Source of the DNA: Cynocephalus volans
Taxonomy: Eukaryota > Chordata > Mammalia > Dermoptera > Cynocephalidae
Assembly (NCBI RefSeq): GCF_027409185.1
Contig: NC_084462.1
Coordinates: forward strand, 184,950,071-185,014,070
Reading direction: 5' to 3'
Length of the DNA: 64,000 nt
The position numbers were made by a program, and so were the translations under genes. Positions within the stretch are counted from its first letter, which is position 1. Each line of letters opens with the position of its first letter. Positions 33,100-44,825 of this stretch are shown in pieces. A model generated the notes under the pieces. It saw only the letters and a program-made list of their open reading frames with translations. It was not told the origin of the DNA and did not search any database.

Positions 33100-36000
33100 C
33101 CACATACAGTCAATAACACAAAATAATGTGATTGCATTTATTTATCATGAGAAAGGATGACCCCACAGTATGCCCAAGTGGAAGAGAAGACTGAAATTGT
33201 AGGGGTCCATTAGTGAATTGCATACGCCTAATATTCTAAGAGAATAGATCACAATGTTTCCTCCCCCAAATGTGGTCACTATGGGAGATGTTGGATGTAT
33301 TATTAAGCCATGTTATGTCAATGATTTCACAATGTATTCATCTATTAACCCATCATATTATACACCTTAAATACATAAACTTTTTATTTGTCAGTTATCC
33401 CTCAGTAGAACTAGACAAAATAAAATGTGTTTTTACTCTGTAGAAATTCTGAAGAGAATCAACTTTAAAAAAATCTAACCAAACAAAAAGCTTTGAAGGA
33501 GCAGTGGTAGATTTTAGTAGGCCCTGTAGAGGTTGCCGCTTGTCTTACACAAGCCGTCATACACCGTGCAGCAGCGTCACCCTTGCGTTCCTGTTCTGAC
33601 GCCGTCACCTCAGCAGAGCTCATCGTGTAGGAGCATCTCACACAGTTAATCCAGGGTTGTTGCTGAATTTAAATGAGGACAGGTGTGTGTCTCCAAATAG
33701 ACACAGCAGTTACGTGAGAATGGAGACCTGCCCATGAGGTGAGCGAGTTCTTTCAGTTTACACGTGAATCCCTCATGATGAAACACTCAAATTTTTGGAA
33801 GAATTATTGTGTAAAGCATACATACTTTGAAGACATCGATCTTCGTTCAAGACGTAAAGGTATTCCTTGCTAATAATAATATGATTGAGGGAAATGGGAA
33901 TCGTTTTCACACAAAAAGTAAATACCTGTGAGAGAGAAGTCATGGGAGCACTGGGAGGAAGGACCAGTGAGCTCCTGGACACACGGTCATCTGGGGCAGG
34001 CCCTTCATGCAATGGTGATTCAGCCCTGAAGGTTTGGTTGGCGATGACAGTATTCAGCAAAATGTGATTTCCTATTATTAGCTTGTGCTATTTAAACTAG
34101 TAGCACCCATTGTGTATTTATTTCATGTATATTTTAAAAATAGATTTATTGAGGTATACTAAATCTACAAAATCTGCAATATTTTGCAAATATTTAGCAC
34201 CAATCATCTAATTTCATTTTTCTACATGCCGAAAAAACAGGGTATGTAGTATTTATATTATTTCCACTTCACTGATACGCAGTTAAAAACAGAAGCTCAC
34301 GTAAGTTGTGCAATGTGTCCAGCATCACATATCTGGTAAAACTGAGCCCCGGTACCTTGGTCTGTGCTTCTCACCACACTACCCCTAGTCTTCGGTGAAC
34401 CAACTCCAGGACACTGTGGGAAATGACAGTGAGGTCTGCAGAACAAGTTTCTGTGGTAAGAGCATGGCATGCCTTTTTTTTAAAATTTTTTTTTTGGCAT
34501 TTTCTGTTTCCTAAATGCAGGTCATTCTTTTTCTTTCTTGAATTCTGTGTTTACAAAAACGCAGGTTTGATGCAGATGTATTTGAAGAAGTCTCATACAT
34601 TTCAAGATTATCGTTTTACCACTTCTTTTCAACCAAATTATTAGCTTATTTTAGCAGCTTTAATGACATAGAATTGACATATAGCAAATACCACATACAC
34701 AGTTGAAGTGTACGATGGGATACATATTGACGCATATGTACACCTGCACATCCGTCATAACAATCAGCAAAATAAACAAATTACCTTTAAATGTATTTTC
34801 ATGTTCTCTATTCAGTCATTCTCTTTTTCCACCCATGTTCCCAATGTCTCATCTTTAATATACTTTAGATTACCTTTAATATTTTAGAATTAATAGAAGT
34901 AAAATCATCAATATGTGTTTTACTTGTTTGTCTTCTTTACTCAGCAAACTTACTTGTGAATGTGCCATGCTTCCGTGTATCAGATATTTTAGTGATAGAA
35001 GGTATTTCAATACATGTATACACACTGTTTGTATATAGGAAGCTGCTTGATATTCAGATTGATTCCGGTTTCTGAATATTACAAATAAAACTGCTATTCA
35101 GCTTGGAGATATAGATGTCCAATTAAAAGTTTGTTCTAATTCTTATAACAAAAATAACTAATTTGTATTTGCTTAAATTTAGCAAATTTTCTTCAGTACG
35201 TCAGATAACTAGCACTATAAGACAACCAACAGATCTGAAATCTAGAGAAAGGTAAGTATTTGCAGGGAGAAAGATGACCAAAATATTAGCTTATTAGAGG
35301 ACGCCTGATGGCATATAGGCTGGTATATGCTTCAAATAGAAATATTTACTGGATTGCTTGAAGTTGAATGTGGTAAAGGATTTGTAGTGGAAAATTCTCC
35401 GAAGGCATATATTTGTGGGTTCCAATTCTCCTTGAAGCCTTTTGCTTCTGGATGAAGACACGTTATTGAAACCTCCATGCTCCAACCCTTGTGGTGCTTC
35501 TGACTGAGAAAAAACACAGTGACTTCTGCTGAAATGCATCCAGACCCACCTTCCCTACCATCTCTATGGTACTAAAAATTAATTTGCATCAGTAAAAACT
35601 CGAAAACCAGTATTCTACAGGTACTAGTGGAATTTCATAGTGACTAGGAGGCGACAGAAGAAAACACAAAGCTCTGTCCAGAAACACCTCCCCTGTCTTC
35701 CTAAAACATTAAAATCATTATTTGTCAAGGAAGCACAGAGCAGCGGAAACGGGACAAGGATGGAAAACAACATCAGCTGTGGGAAAGAGCCTCTGGACAA
35801 ACAACAGATGTTCTTCAGCAGAAGTGGAGAAAGAACACGAGGGCCAGCACTACCTCTGGAAGTGGGACAAGGCACTAGGAAGGACAGGGGCCATGATCTT
35901 CACCTGAAAGTGCAGCTCAGCCAGAAGGTCAGAGAATGACTGTCTAGTGCAACCTATTGTGCGGATTGACATCGGTCAGGTGAGTGCGACACTGAGATGC

Positions 36001-37090
36001 ACCTGAGAGAGTTCAAGGGACAGATTCTCTCTGGAGAGCACAGGGTGAGGACCCAATGTCAATCTTTAAACAAAATAAGGTATCACTGGAGGCACCAGAA
36101 CTCTGGTGGCTGGAGCAGTAACACACTTCTATTCTGATAGCCACAGCAATGATGAATTTAAGTGTAGCCACTGCTGAGTTCACACAAATTTCCACAATAA
36201 AATCATAGAAAGTATAGGGTGTGATTATCTACAGAAGAAAAGTAATAATAAGCCAATATAACAATTCCAATGAAACCATTTTTGTAAACATGAACTTTTG
36301 AATCACTTGTGCACATTCCTTGGGAAATGGCAGTTTAATCACATCTGAAAATATTATGGTTCAAAATCCTAGTAATCGTCACTGTGCAGCATTCACAGCA
36401 ATTTGGCATAAGTTCTCATTACATAGTGGAATTTTCAGCTATTTCTAAAATCGTATTTCAGTGTAGACCAAAAGTGCCCAAAGGCATAGGCTGAGTCACC
36501 ACTTTTTGCAATTCCGGCACAGACCACTGATGTTCAGTCCTCCACTTAAATATAGTTTCCCATAAGTAATTTTATTGTTAGAACGTAACATGCTCCCACA
36601 TCTAAAAAAGTTGTCCTCTGTTGTGTATACAGACCAAGTATACATTATAGCTAATGTTGTCCAGGGGTAGGTGACAATGATGGTTTATGTTTGGCAGTCT
36701 GTGTAGAATGTCATAGGTGGCTCCTGTCTGTAATATTCCTAAGATTCTGCATCGCTTGGCCTGTTTACACACCCCAAACCCTGACAATCCCTAATGTTTT
36801 ATAAAAAAAATATCTTCATAGTTTTACTTCTCCTGTAATGTCATGTAGTTGGAATAAAAATAATCTATTCCACTACATTGGTATCTCTCACCTAGTAATA
36901 TATATTTAATGTTTCTCCATCTCTTTTCATGACTTGATAGCTCATGTTCCTTCAATGGTGAGTGACAGTCCATTGTGTGGATGTTTATCTATCTATTTAC
37001 GTATGAAGGACCAGTTTTGACAACTATAATTAAAGCAGCTATAAACATAAATGTACGTTTTTTGGATGGACATAATTTTTTCTTCCTGCC
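33100..37090. other. Duplicated intergenic sequence, no gene seen
   Basis: Partner at 54,440-58,295. It contains weak pieces of old L1-type 3' sequence (for example 34,130-34,230 and 34,660-34,800, 'gacatagaattgacatatag'), which I cannot delimit. Unit B lacks about 115-125 bp corresponding to roughly 35,545-35,668. No frame carries a known domain. Confidence 0.5.
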
Positions 37091-37094
37091 TTCC

Positions 37095-37235
37095 AGTCCC
37101 TCACTAGGATCTGGGCTTTTTCTAGTCTGCTGCTCCAAACTCTTCCAGCCTCCTCCCATTACTCAGTTCCAAAGCCTCTTCCACATTTTCAGGTATTTGT
37201 TATGATCAATAAACAACTCCTGGTAACAATTTACT
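37095..37235 (-). mobile_element. MaLR internal fragment (5' end)
   Basis: The run 'tcttccagcctcctcccatt' to 'cctggtaacaatttact' is the antisense start of MaLR internal sequence and resembles 28,370-28,460 of the provirus. Where the LTR should begin, another repeat (37,240) starts instead. Partner at 58,298-58,440. Confidence 0.6.
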
Positions 37236-37239
37236 TATT

Positions 37240-37440
37240 GGTGTAGAGCTAGAGCTGGGTCTGGAGCTCACAGACCCCTCGAGCCCATTGACACACCTTT
37301 CACATGCAGGTCTATAAGCTAGATAACCAGCCAAAAGGTCCTTGGGGCCTTGGTTGGAGAACGAATGGTCTTTATTCATCACACAAAGGTCAAGGAGCTG
37401 GCAGTGCAAAGAGAAACTATGAAATTCAACTGCTACAAGC
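37240..37440 (+). repeat. Copy of the inverted-repeat family unit
   Basis: Shares 'gggtctggagctcacagacc', 'aaccagccaaaaggtcc' and 'ggttggag' with 3,150-3,300 in the same orientation as the left arm. It also occurs in unit B at 58,445-58,650. Three locations in one window point to an interspersed family. Confidence 0.7.
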
Positions 37441-37920
37441 AAAGTCCAAATGCCTGAATGTTGATAGCAGCTCTATTCACAGTAGCCAGAAAGTGAACAA
37501 TCCCAAATGTTCACTGACAGATGAATTGATAAACAAACATTGTAATTTGATACAAGTGAAAAACTATTCACCTATACAAACAAATGAAGTACTGACACCT
37601 GCTACAAAATAAATGAACCTTGAAAACATTATACCATGTAAAAGAAGCAGACGCAAAGGCCACATCTTGTATAATCTGATGCATATTAAATACCCAGAAT
37701 AGGCAAATCCATAGGGACAGAAAACATAGTAGTGGTTTCCAGAAGCAGGGAGAGAAAGGAACGGGAAGTGGCTGAGTTTAGGGTATGGCGTTTCCTTTTG
37801 AGGTGACGAGGATGTTGTGTAACCAAACAATGGTGACAATTAATAAACCATGTGAAAACATTAAATGCCACTAAACTGTACAGTTTAAAATGTAATGCTA
37901 TACCAGTATACAAAAAAATA
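37440..37920 (+). mobile_element. Old L1 3' end
   Basis: Resembles L1M-type 3' sequence: 'tagcagctctattcacagtagcc' in altered form (37,466), 'agtggtttccagaagcag' (37,731), and 'ccactaaactgtacagttta' (37,868). Partner at 58,640-59,110. Confidence 0.65.
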
Positions 37921-38171
37921 CTTAAAATTTTATTTTTGGTTTACATTAATCATTTTAAAATAAGAGAAACAACAGTTTAAGGGAATCCACCAAAGAAATG
38001 AATAAAATATAACCGTTCCTGAGTAAGAATTTTGCTGAACAGAGACAGGAAACTCCAAGGTCTGAAAGGAAACCCTGGGTATTGTGTGCACCTGCACCTA
38101 GTGGAAATTTTCTGCGTAGTGTGCTCTGGGTTCACTCAATCACCAAGTCCCCTCCGGTCTTCCCACAAAGA

Positions 38172-38213
38172 GGTTTGTGTCTGGGCTCACGCTGACTTCC
38201 CTTAACATATGTG
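38172..38213 (-). promoter_or_regulatory. Defective V recombination signal
   Basis: The nonamer ACACAAACC (38,172-38,180) is perfect. The sequence next to the V end is CACATAT (38,207-38,213) instead of CACAGTG, and the spacer is 26 bp instead of 23. It should not support efficient RAG cleavage. Confidence 0.8.
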
Positions 38214-38627
38214 TCTCTCACACAGTAAGACAGAGCTTTGTTCTCAACTATTAGGTTGCTCAGTGTTAAATAAGCTTGGTTCGTGGAGGTGTGTCTGGTG
38301 ATGCTGACTTGAGATTTAAGATCTGTATTATAGTGGTGCGATCACCACTCCACATCACAATGACCCGCTCCAGCCTTTTCCTTGGTTCCTGGAGGATTCA
38401 GCTCACAGCACAGCTGGTTAAAGAGAATCCAGATATAGAGCAGGTTATAGACAAAGTCTGCGAGGGCTTCACCAGGCCAGGTCCTGACTCTTGCAGGTAT
38501 ATCTGGGACAGGACACCAGGGGCAAGGAGAATCATCATCAAACACACCTGAAATCACCACATGTCCATGTCCCTTCCCTAAAATCCCTGAGATATTCACA
38601 GCAGGGAAAGGCCACCAAGACACCCAT
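38214..38627 (-). pseudogene. IGHV pseudogene, VH2-like (clan II)
   Basis: The V exon (38,214-38,516) begins with a framework like [18 protein letters not shown]. Then frameshifts and stops follow, with CDR text resembling SLTSCAVS and a V-WSG-type CDR2, and a C-terminal end reading SYCVR in another frame. The splice acceptor reads CCTG where the intact genes have CCAG. A leader ATG lies at 38,625-38,627 (MGVLVAF-), but the leader exon is only 28 bp before a GTGAAT donor, 18 bp shorter than in the intact genes. The recombination signal is also damaged. It is dead by several independent lesions. Its partner, if present, lies beyond the L1 at the end of the window. Confidence 0.85.
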
Positions 38628-38708
38628 GCTCTGATGAAGGGCTCCTGGTGGAAGGGGACTGGGGCTGCTCAGCCCAGGGCTGGACTTTCAGCCTGACACT
38701 GGGGTCTG

Positions 38709-38716
38709 CTTTGCAT
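38709..38716 (-). promoter_or_regulatory. Degenerate octamer of the VH2-like pseudogene
   Basis: Minus strand ATGCAAAG, one base off ATGCAAAT, about 82 bp upstream of the pseudogene's ATG. Position and orientation fit a decayed IGHV promoter. Confidence 0.6.
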
Positions 38717-39179
38717 GAAGAGGCCCCTGAGGATATAAGTGTGTGAGCAGAGGGAACGGTCTCTGTCTGTCCTTGTCTGGGCAGAGCATTTTCCTTTGTG
38801 CTGCTGAGAGGATCTGGGGAGACAGAACCTCAGAGACTCTTCTCTGCATCACTGCCTGGTCTTCCTGTTTACAGACAAATATGAAGAGAAGCGGGGATTG
38901 AGCATGCAGGGTTTGACAGTGCAGACCATGAAGAAACATTTGAATTAAAGAGATTCGAGGTTCAAGGAGAGGTCCATGACCTTCTGATCCTCAAATGCTC
39001 CATGCACAATATCTGTATTGATATTGATGCTGGCTGCCAGCTGTTGGCTTCAGTCTCTCTGGACAAAAACCATTATATGTCACTTCAGTGATACAGTTGG
39101 AATTGTTTAGAATCTTGTTGTTGGCTCCGCCAGAACAAAGAGACATTTATAGGGGAATCAGGAATAAGTCTTTGTGGTG

Positions 39180-39261
39180 CGTGTATATATATACACATAC
39201 ATACATACACATACATACACACACATATACTTATGTACGCATGTGTTTATCGAGGGAGAGA

Positions 39262-39299
<38 letters not shown>
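39180..39299. repeat. (TA/CATA)n and (GA)n microsatellites at the A/B junction
   Basis: A TATA/CATACA run (39,183-39,232) leads into (GA)n at 39,253-39,299. The (GA)n tract is where unit B starts and corresponds to 10,000-10,035 in unit A. Confidence 0.88.
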
Positions 39300-40469
39300 C
39301 CTCTACCACATCTTGTTCCTCACAGACAAGTCACTAAGGCAAACACATAGATAAGATGCCCCCTACCCACTCTGTGACAAAATCACATGGGACTACAAAT
39401 ATTATGTTGGAAATTTCTAGAAAGCTCGATCTTCTTCAGTCTCATTTGGAAATCATCTGTTCACACTCCTGCCCCAACACCTACAATGTCAGCCTTGACT
39501 GTCACATCAGACTCAGTCTTGAGGTTCGTGATCTCGTCACTTGCTTCAGGTCACAGGTGACTCCTCGGTGGTGTTCTCTCAAGCGCAGCTCCTCCTGCAT
39601 CTGCAGACCTGTGAGATGGACACTCTGTGCCCTGCCTCCCCTTACCCAATGTACTGTGATGAGTCACTTCTAGGATGAAAACTGTAGACAACCGTGTTCA
39701 AAGAGTAATTCCAGGCACCTGGGAGTCACTGGATCACAGCAACTTTGAACACTGGTTGGGCACGTGGTGCTACTGTCTGGTGCTGGTTTATTTCTACTGT
39801 CTGGTGATGACACTGCGAGACTCACAGCTTCCCTCTTTGGCATTCTAGTCCCACCCTGTTAGGACACTTCCTTTTTCAATTTTAAATTGTTCTTGTTTGC
39901 AGTGGATTACATCTTTTAGTCTTTTTTGTTTAAAATGAGCTAGAAGAAGTTACAGGTTGTGAAAAATATTACAACATAAGTAAAAAGTGTCCCTTTATGA
40001 CAGTTCAGGGCATACAGCAGATAATCTCAGTGAATCACATTGAAAACACTGACTTTGAAATGGATCAGAGGTACAAATAAAAAAACAGGGACTATGCATC
40101 TGTGTAAAGCAGCCAATTATAAATAAGGAAATGGTGAAGTGACTGGAGTCACTGACTTGTTTTCTCAGAGTCTGGTATTTAGGAAAGTTTAGACTTAAAT
40201 ATGGGAAGATATAGTAGGTCTACAGGCATTGAGTTTCTCATAGAAGTGGAAGATGCAGACCCCTACAACAAACAAACAAACAAGTGCTTACTCTCAGCCT
40301 TGCTCTGCATGTGGTAACGGAGCTGGGCCTTTTGAGCTGAGGGTCCTGAGTTCCCTCTCAACCAGTCCTGTGTCACCGTCCAGGGCTCTTGCTGCTTTCC
40401 ATAGGACAATTTTGTACAGATTTTCCTCTATGTTTTATTCTAAGTGTTTCATAGTTTCAGGATTCAAAA
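39300..40469. other. Duplicated intergenic sequence, no gene seen
   Basis: Counterpart of 10,036-11,199. Minor differences only, including a (CAAA)n run at 40,268-40,282. Confidence 0.5.
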
Positions 40470-40738
40470 GTAATTTTTAATCCATTTTGAGTGAATTTTT
40501 CTAAGAGGTTCTAATTTCATTCTTTTGCATATGGATATCCAATTTTCCCAGCATAAGTTTTCTGATGAAATTGTACCCTTCTCATTATGTGTTCTTGTAC
40601 CTTGGTAAAAGTCATGTGAACACAAATGTTTGGTTTTATTTCTTGACTCTCTGTTCTGTTTGTCTCTAAGTCTGATTGTATGTCTTTAGCATGCTGTTTT
40701 GATTACTTTAGCTTTATAATATATTTAGAACCAAGGTT
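40470..40738 (-). mobile_element. Ancient L1 ORF2 fragment, antisense (unit B)
   Basis: Counterpart of 11,200-11,487, and slightly better preserved: it keeps 'gcatatggatatccaatttt' (40,527), the complement of the ORF2 C-terminal region. Confidence 0.65.
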
Positions 40739-41650
40739 AAGTAGGCGTTATCTATGGGATGCAAGGACGATCCAAAATAAGCAAGCAAATGTATGTGATA
40801 AACTGCATTACTGAATGAAGGAGAAAAAAACATATGATCATCTTAACAAAGGCAGAAAAAACATTCACCATAGTTTAATACCTTTTTTATAACAAAAATT
40901 TGAAGAAATCAGTTACAGAAAAAAATATACCTCATTATATTAAAGGTCATATATGACAATCCCACAGCTAACAATATGCTTCACAGTGAAAGTTGCAAGT
41001 TTGTTATATGTGATCAGAACAAGACAACACCACCCTCTTTCACCACATCTCTTCAACATAGAACTGGAAGTTCTAGTCCGAGCAGTTAGGTAATAAAAAT
41101 AAACAAATGTCATCCACAGGGGAAAGGAGAATGAAAATTGCTTCTGTTTGCTGATAATTTGATCTTACATATAAAACCCTAAAAACTCCACCTATAAATT
41201 TTGAGAACTAATGAAAAAAGTTGGCAATACAGCATGATAAAAATCAACACTCAGAAATCAGTAGTGTTCCTAAACAATAACAATGTACTTCCTAAAAAAT
41301 AGTCCCAATTACAGTAGAATTAGAAAGACAAATTAAATTCTTGGGAATGAATTTAACCAAGTAGTTTTAATATGTGTATCCTGTAAACACTAAACCATTG
41401 ATAAAAAATGGAAATGACATAAAAAATGGAAAGATATCTTGTTTTCATGAATTTGAAGATTTGATATAGAATCAAACACAGGCAAGCCTTTCACACAATA
41501 TGTATCAAAACCCCAATGTAATTGTTTCACAGAAATTAAAAAAAAAATCTAAAATTTGTTTTAAACCACAAAGGACCTCAAAGAATCAAAGCAATTCTGA
41601 ACTAAACAGCAAAGTTGAAGGCCATCAGTGATTTTAATTTGTACTGAAAC
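40739..41650 (+). mobile_element. Ancient L1 ORF2 fragment, sense (unit B)
   Basis: Counterpart of 11,488-12,230, with extra ORF2 text retained near 41,300-41,460 ('aaattcttgggaatgaattt', LGI-L region) that is missing from unit A. So A suffered a deletion here. Confidence 0.68.
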
Positions 41651-42019
41651 CTTTTGAGATTATGTTACAAGACTCCATAACTTGTTCAACTTCCTTAGGA
41701 CACTAGAAAGGATGAAAACAAAAGGTTAATAGAAAAGCGCTGCAAGAGAAGCGCAGAATGTTGGGGGGGGTGTCATTAGTAGAATAGACACCGCCAAGGA
41801 AAGAGTCAGAGGGTTTCATCACGTGTCAAATAGACGATTTCAAACTGAAATGAAAATTAAGAAAAACAATTAAAAATAGACAGAACATAGATGATCTGTG
41901 GGAGAACGTCAAAACATGTAACATGTGAATAGTTGGATCTCCATTGATGCAGACGGTGAGCAGAACAGAATCACTTCAAATGTAAATGGATGAGAATTTT
42001 TCAACATTGATGTTAGACA

Positions 42020-42036
42020 CAAAAGTACAGATCAAG
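42020..42036. other. Pre-insertion (empty) site of the unit A L1
   Basis: Reads 'acaaaagtacagatcaagga' around 42,019-42,038 without interruption, against A-run plus agagatcaag on both sides of the L1 in unit A. This is direct evidence for the L1 boundaries and its age relative to the duplication. Confidence 0.88.
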
Positions 42037-42084
42037 GAAGCCCAGAGAAGACAAAACAGGATAAATAAAACAACAGCAATGAAG

Positions 42085-42262
42085 TACATGCACATGCACA
42101 CACACACACGCACACACACACACATACAGATACTCATGCATACATACACATACCCCCCACACACATACACCCACACAAACGCATACAGATACACACATGC
42201 ACATGCCTAAACACAAACACACACACATGCACCAATACACACAGACACACATAACCATGACC
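42085..42262. repeat. CA/TG-rich tract (unit B)
   Basis: Counterpart of 19,572-19,982, less than half as long. It shows how unstable the tract is. Confidence 0.9.
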
Positions 42263-44206
42263 AAAACCTTAGGCCTTATCATAATAAAATGGCAGAACAT
42301 ATTCAAAGAGGTTAGGTATAAACATGCTTAAATACAAGAGAAGAATGACACAGGTTACAGGGGACTTCATGTCAGAATCAGTGCAAACAACAATGCAGAG
42401 GTTTGAAATACTTAAAGTGTTGGAAGCTGCACCCACCATGCACCAGGAATCTATATTCAGCTAAATGATCCTGCAAAAGTGGAGACCAGCATCTCCTCAC
42501 ATGTTCCCTCCCTCCAAGAAGGAATGACTATTTGATATATGTCGAATAGCATGGAAATTATAGTCAATAATAATAGATTGTAAATTTCAAAATAGTGAAA
42601 AGAGTAAATTTAAAACATCTCACCACAAAAATGGTACGGTGAGGGGATGCATGTGTTCATCAGTTTGACCTGATTTTTCCACATTATCCACATTTATCAA
42701 AACATCATGTTCCCCAGAAATGAATACAATTATGATTTATCAATTAAGATAACATTAATGAAAAATTGAAGGAGAAATAAAGCCTCTCTCAGACCACAGA
42801 GTGGTGAAGGATCAAAGCGTCCCTCAGAATCATGAACGAGGTGAGCACGGCTGCCAGCACAGCTTCTGCTCGACACCTTCTATGTGACAAGTAGATGTAA
42901 ACAAGCAGCAATCAGGACACACACACACAGTCCTTGACTTTCCGGTGTGACACGAGGAGTTATGGTTTCAGGACTTGCACATAAGGAGCTTGGACGTCAT
43001 CACTCCCATCCAGACAACAAGAAAACCCTGAACAGACTGAAAATCACTAACTCTTCTTAGACATCAGGGACATTTCATACAGTCTATAGCACGTCTTATC
43101 CTATTTACAGTGTGCTTTGCAGGGGCAAAGTTTTTAATTAACGACTCTAGCCTGTCCATGTATCTACCGTGGATCATGCTGTTCTATCACCTCCTATGTA
43201 CTTGGCATTTCCTCATTTCCTGACATATGTGGAAGCTATAGGATCCCTGCTCCGCACCACGTGAGGTCTCTGCCTTCACAGCTCATCCCAATCACTGAGC
43301 CTCGGATCTGCACCTGCACTGGGGAGGGTTGATGGGAACCGAGCTGGGCTCTGGACCTGTGGAGCTGAGCATCTGGGGACAGAGCAAGTGAGAATTTACA
43401 CAATAGAAGACAGATGGTGACACTAGGGTGAGTGTCTGTGGGATACATTGGGGGCAGCAGAGTGGGGAGTGGGCGGGTCTCAGGGCTATGTCCATCTGGT
43501 CTCATTATCCGCGTGGATTATCTTCTCCCCATGGAAGCTGAGAGACAAGTCTTAGAACACAGTTCCCAGGGGTAGATAGATCCCAGCCCAAAATTCAGCC
43601 CAGCAGGGCTCTGATTGATTATCTCAGTGCTTGTCATCCTGAATCCTCCACATGGAAGTATCAGAGCTGTGTGTGGCCCTCAGGCAGCTACTTCTCCGTC
43701 CAGGACACTGAGGAACGGACAGAGAGTGAGACCAACCCTGAACATCAGTGTCCCCAGTGTGGATGAGGATTCAGAGGCTAAAATTCCTCAATGAGGATAG
43801 AAACGCCATGGGCAGAGGTCCTGTAGGATGAGCAAAACCATGTGGGTACATGTGTGCTTGACTGAGGGAAAGGCCAATAAGGGACAATGATTTATTTGTC
43901 AGGAAAGAGGACAGCTCATGTTATCACCTAACAAAAGAAAGGTCCCAGTGAATGGAAAAATCTTATCTACGGATGAGAAAAGTTACTTCACTCTGTGTTG
44001 CCTGCAGTGAGAACATGGGAATTAGAGTCACAAAGAACAAAGCAGGAAATGACCCTGGGGGACATCTGGGAGTCAGCAGAGCAGAGGAAACCTCAGATCC
44101 CAAGAGGAACCCTCATCCCCTCTCTGCACCTGCTCCATGGGGCACAGGAGCTGGGTGGGCCTTGAGCGCCCCCTGCAGCCCAGACCCCTCCTGTATCCTG
44201 CAGGGA
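42263..44206. other. Duplicated 3' flank of IGHV copy B, no gene seen
   Basis: Counterpart of 19,983-22,643, minus about 706 bp; the junction is near 43,055 ('ctcttcttagacatcaggga'). Confidence 0.6.
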
Positions 44207-44245
44207 GGTTTGTGTCTGGGCTCACGCTGACTTCCTGTCACTGTG
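44207..44245 (-). promoter_or_regulatory. V recombination signal, 23-bp spacer (IGHV copy B)
   Basis: Heptamer CACAGTG (44,239-44,245), 23-bp spacer (44,216-44,238), nonamer ACACAAACC (44,207-44,215) on the minus strand. Identical to copy A. Confidence 0.95.
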
Positions 44246-44686
44246 TCTCTCGCACAGTAATACACGCCTGTGTCCTCGTCGGTCACAGAGCTCAGCTGCA
44301 GGGAAAACTGGTTGTTGGACGTGTCTCTGGTGATGGAGGTGCGGCTCTCGAGGGACGGGTTATAATATGTGCTTCCACTATAATAGATGTATCCCATCCA
44401 TTCAAGGCTCTTCCCTGTGGGCTGGCGGATCCAGCTCCAGTAGTAATAACTGGTTGTGATGGAGAATCCAGAGACTGTGCACGTGAGGGTGAGGGTCTGC
44501 GAGGGCTTCACCAGTCCTGGGCCTGACTCCTGCAGCTGCACCTCAGACAGGACACCTGGAGACAAGGAGAATCAGAACCTGTCAGCCACATGCAGTCACA
44601 ACCATCCCACTGACCCACTTCTGTCATCTGAGACACTCACCTTGAGGAGCTGTCACCAGGCAAAGGAGAAGACCCCACAATCTCAT
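44246..44686 (-). CDS. IGHV: Immunoglobulin heavy variable gene, VH4-like (clan II), copy B
   Basis: Same structure as copy A: 46-bp leader exon (44,641-44,686), 85-bp intron (44,556-44,640) with GTGAGTG donor and CCAG acceptor, and V exon (44,246-44,555). The V exon is one codon longer than in copy A because CDR1 reads [10 protein letters not shown]. The domain starts [16 protein letters not shown], has first Cys in TLTCTVSG, Trp in [14 protein letters not shown], and ends DTGVYYCAR at the recombination signal. CDR2 is around IYYSGST. No defect is seen, so it should be functional. Copies A and B share framework 3 and flanks almost exactly and differ mostly in and around CDR1 and CDR2, giving two distinct binding-site germlines from one duplication. 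Confidence 0.94.
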
Positions 44687-44798
44687 CTTCTGTTAGATCT
44701 CAACTCTGCCTTCCCCAGAGACCTGAGCCCTGTCTGAGGACAGACCTGTGAGCTTCCACCACCCATGAGTCCACATTTACCCTGGAGCTTGACGGAAA

Positions 44799-44806
44799 AT
44801 TTGCAT
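44799..44806 (-). promoter_or_regulatory. IGHV promoter octamer ATGCAAAT (copy B)
   Basis: Perfect minus-strand octamer, about 113 bp upstream of the leader ATG, the same position as in copy A. Confidence 0.92.
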
Positions 44807-44825
44807 GTGGGAGAGCTGTGTCCTT

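Larger units (their letters stand above)
9999..39252. repeat. Tandem duplication unit A of the IGHV region
   Basis: From the (AG)n tract onward this block is repeated in the same order and orientation from 39,253. Matching landmarks are the post-(AG)n flank (10,036 and 39,300), the IGHV V exon (22,683 and 44,246), the MaLR provirus (26,033 and 47,397), the integrase relic (31,977 and 53,320) and the L1 3' end (37,957 and 59,162). The offset shrinks along the unit because of unit-specific insertions and deletions. By eye the copies differ by a few percent. The stretch 37,958-39,252 has no partner inside the window because an L1 interrupts unit B at that point. Confidence 0.92.

Noticed and set aside
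9999-39252. D or J segments, or a constant-region exon
   Set aside because: I saw no 12-spacer signal pair, no WGxG J motif and no constant-domain exon; the region contains V elements only.
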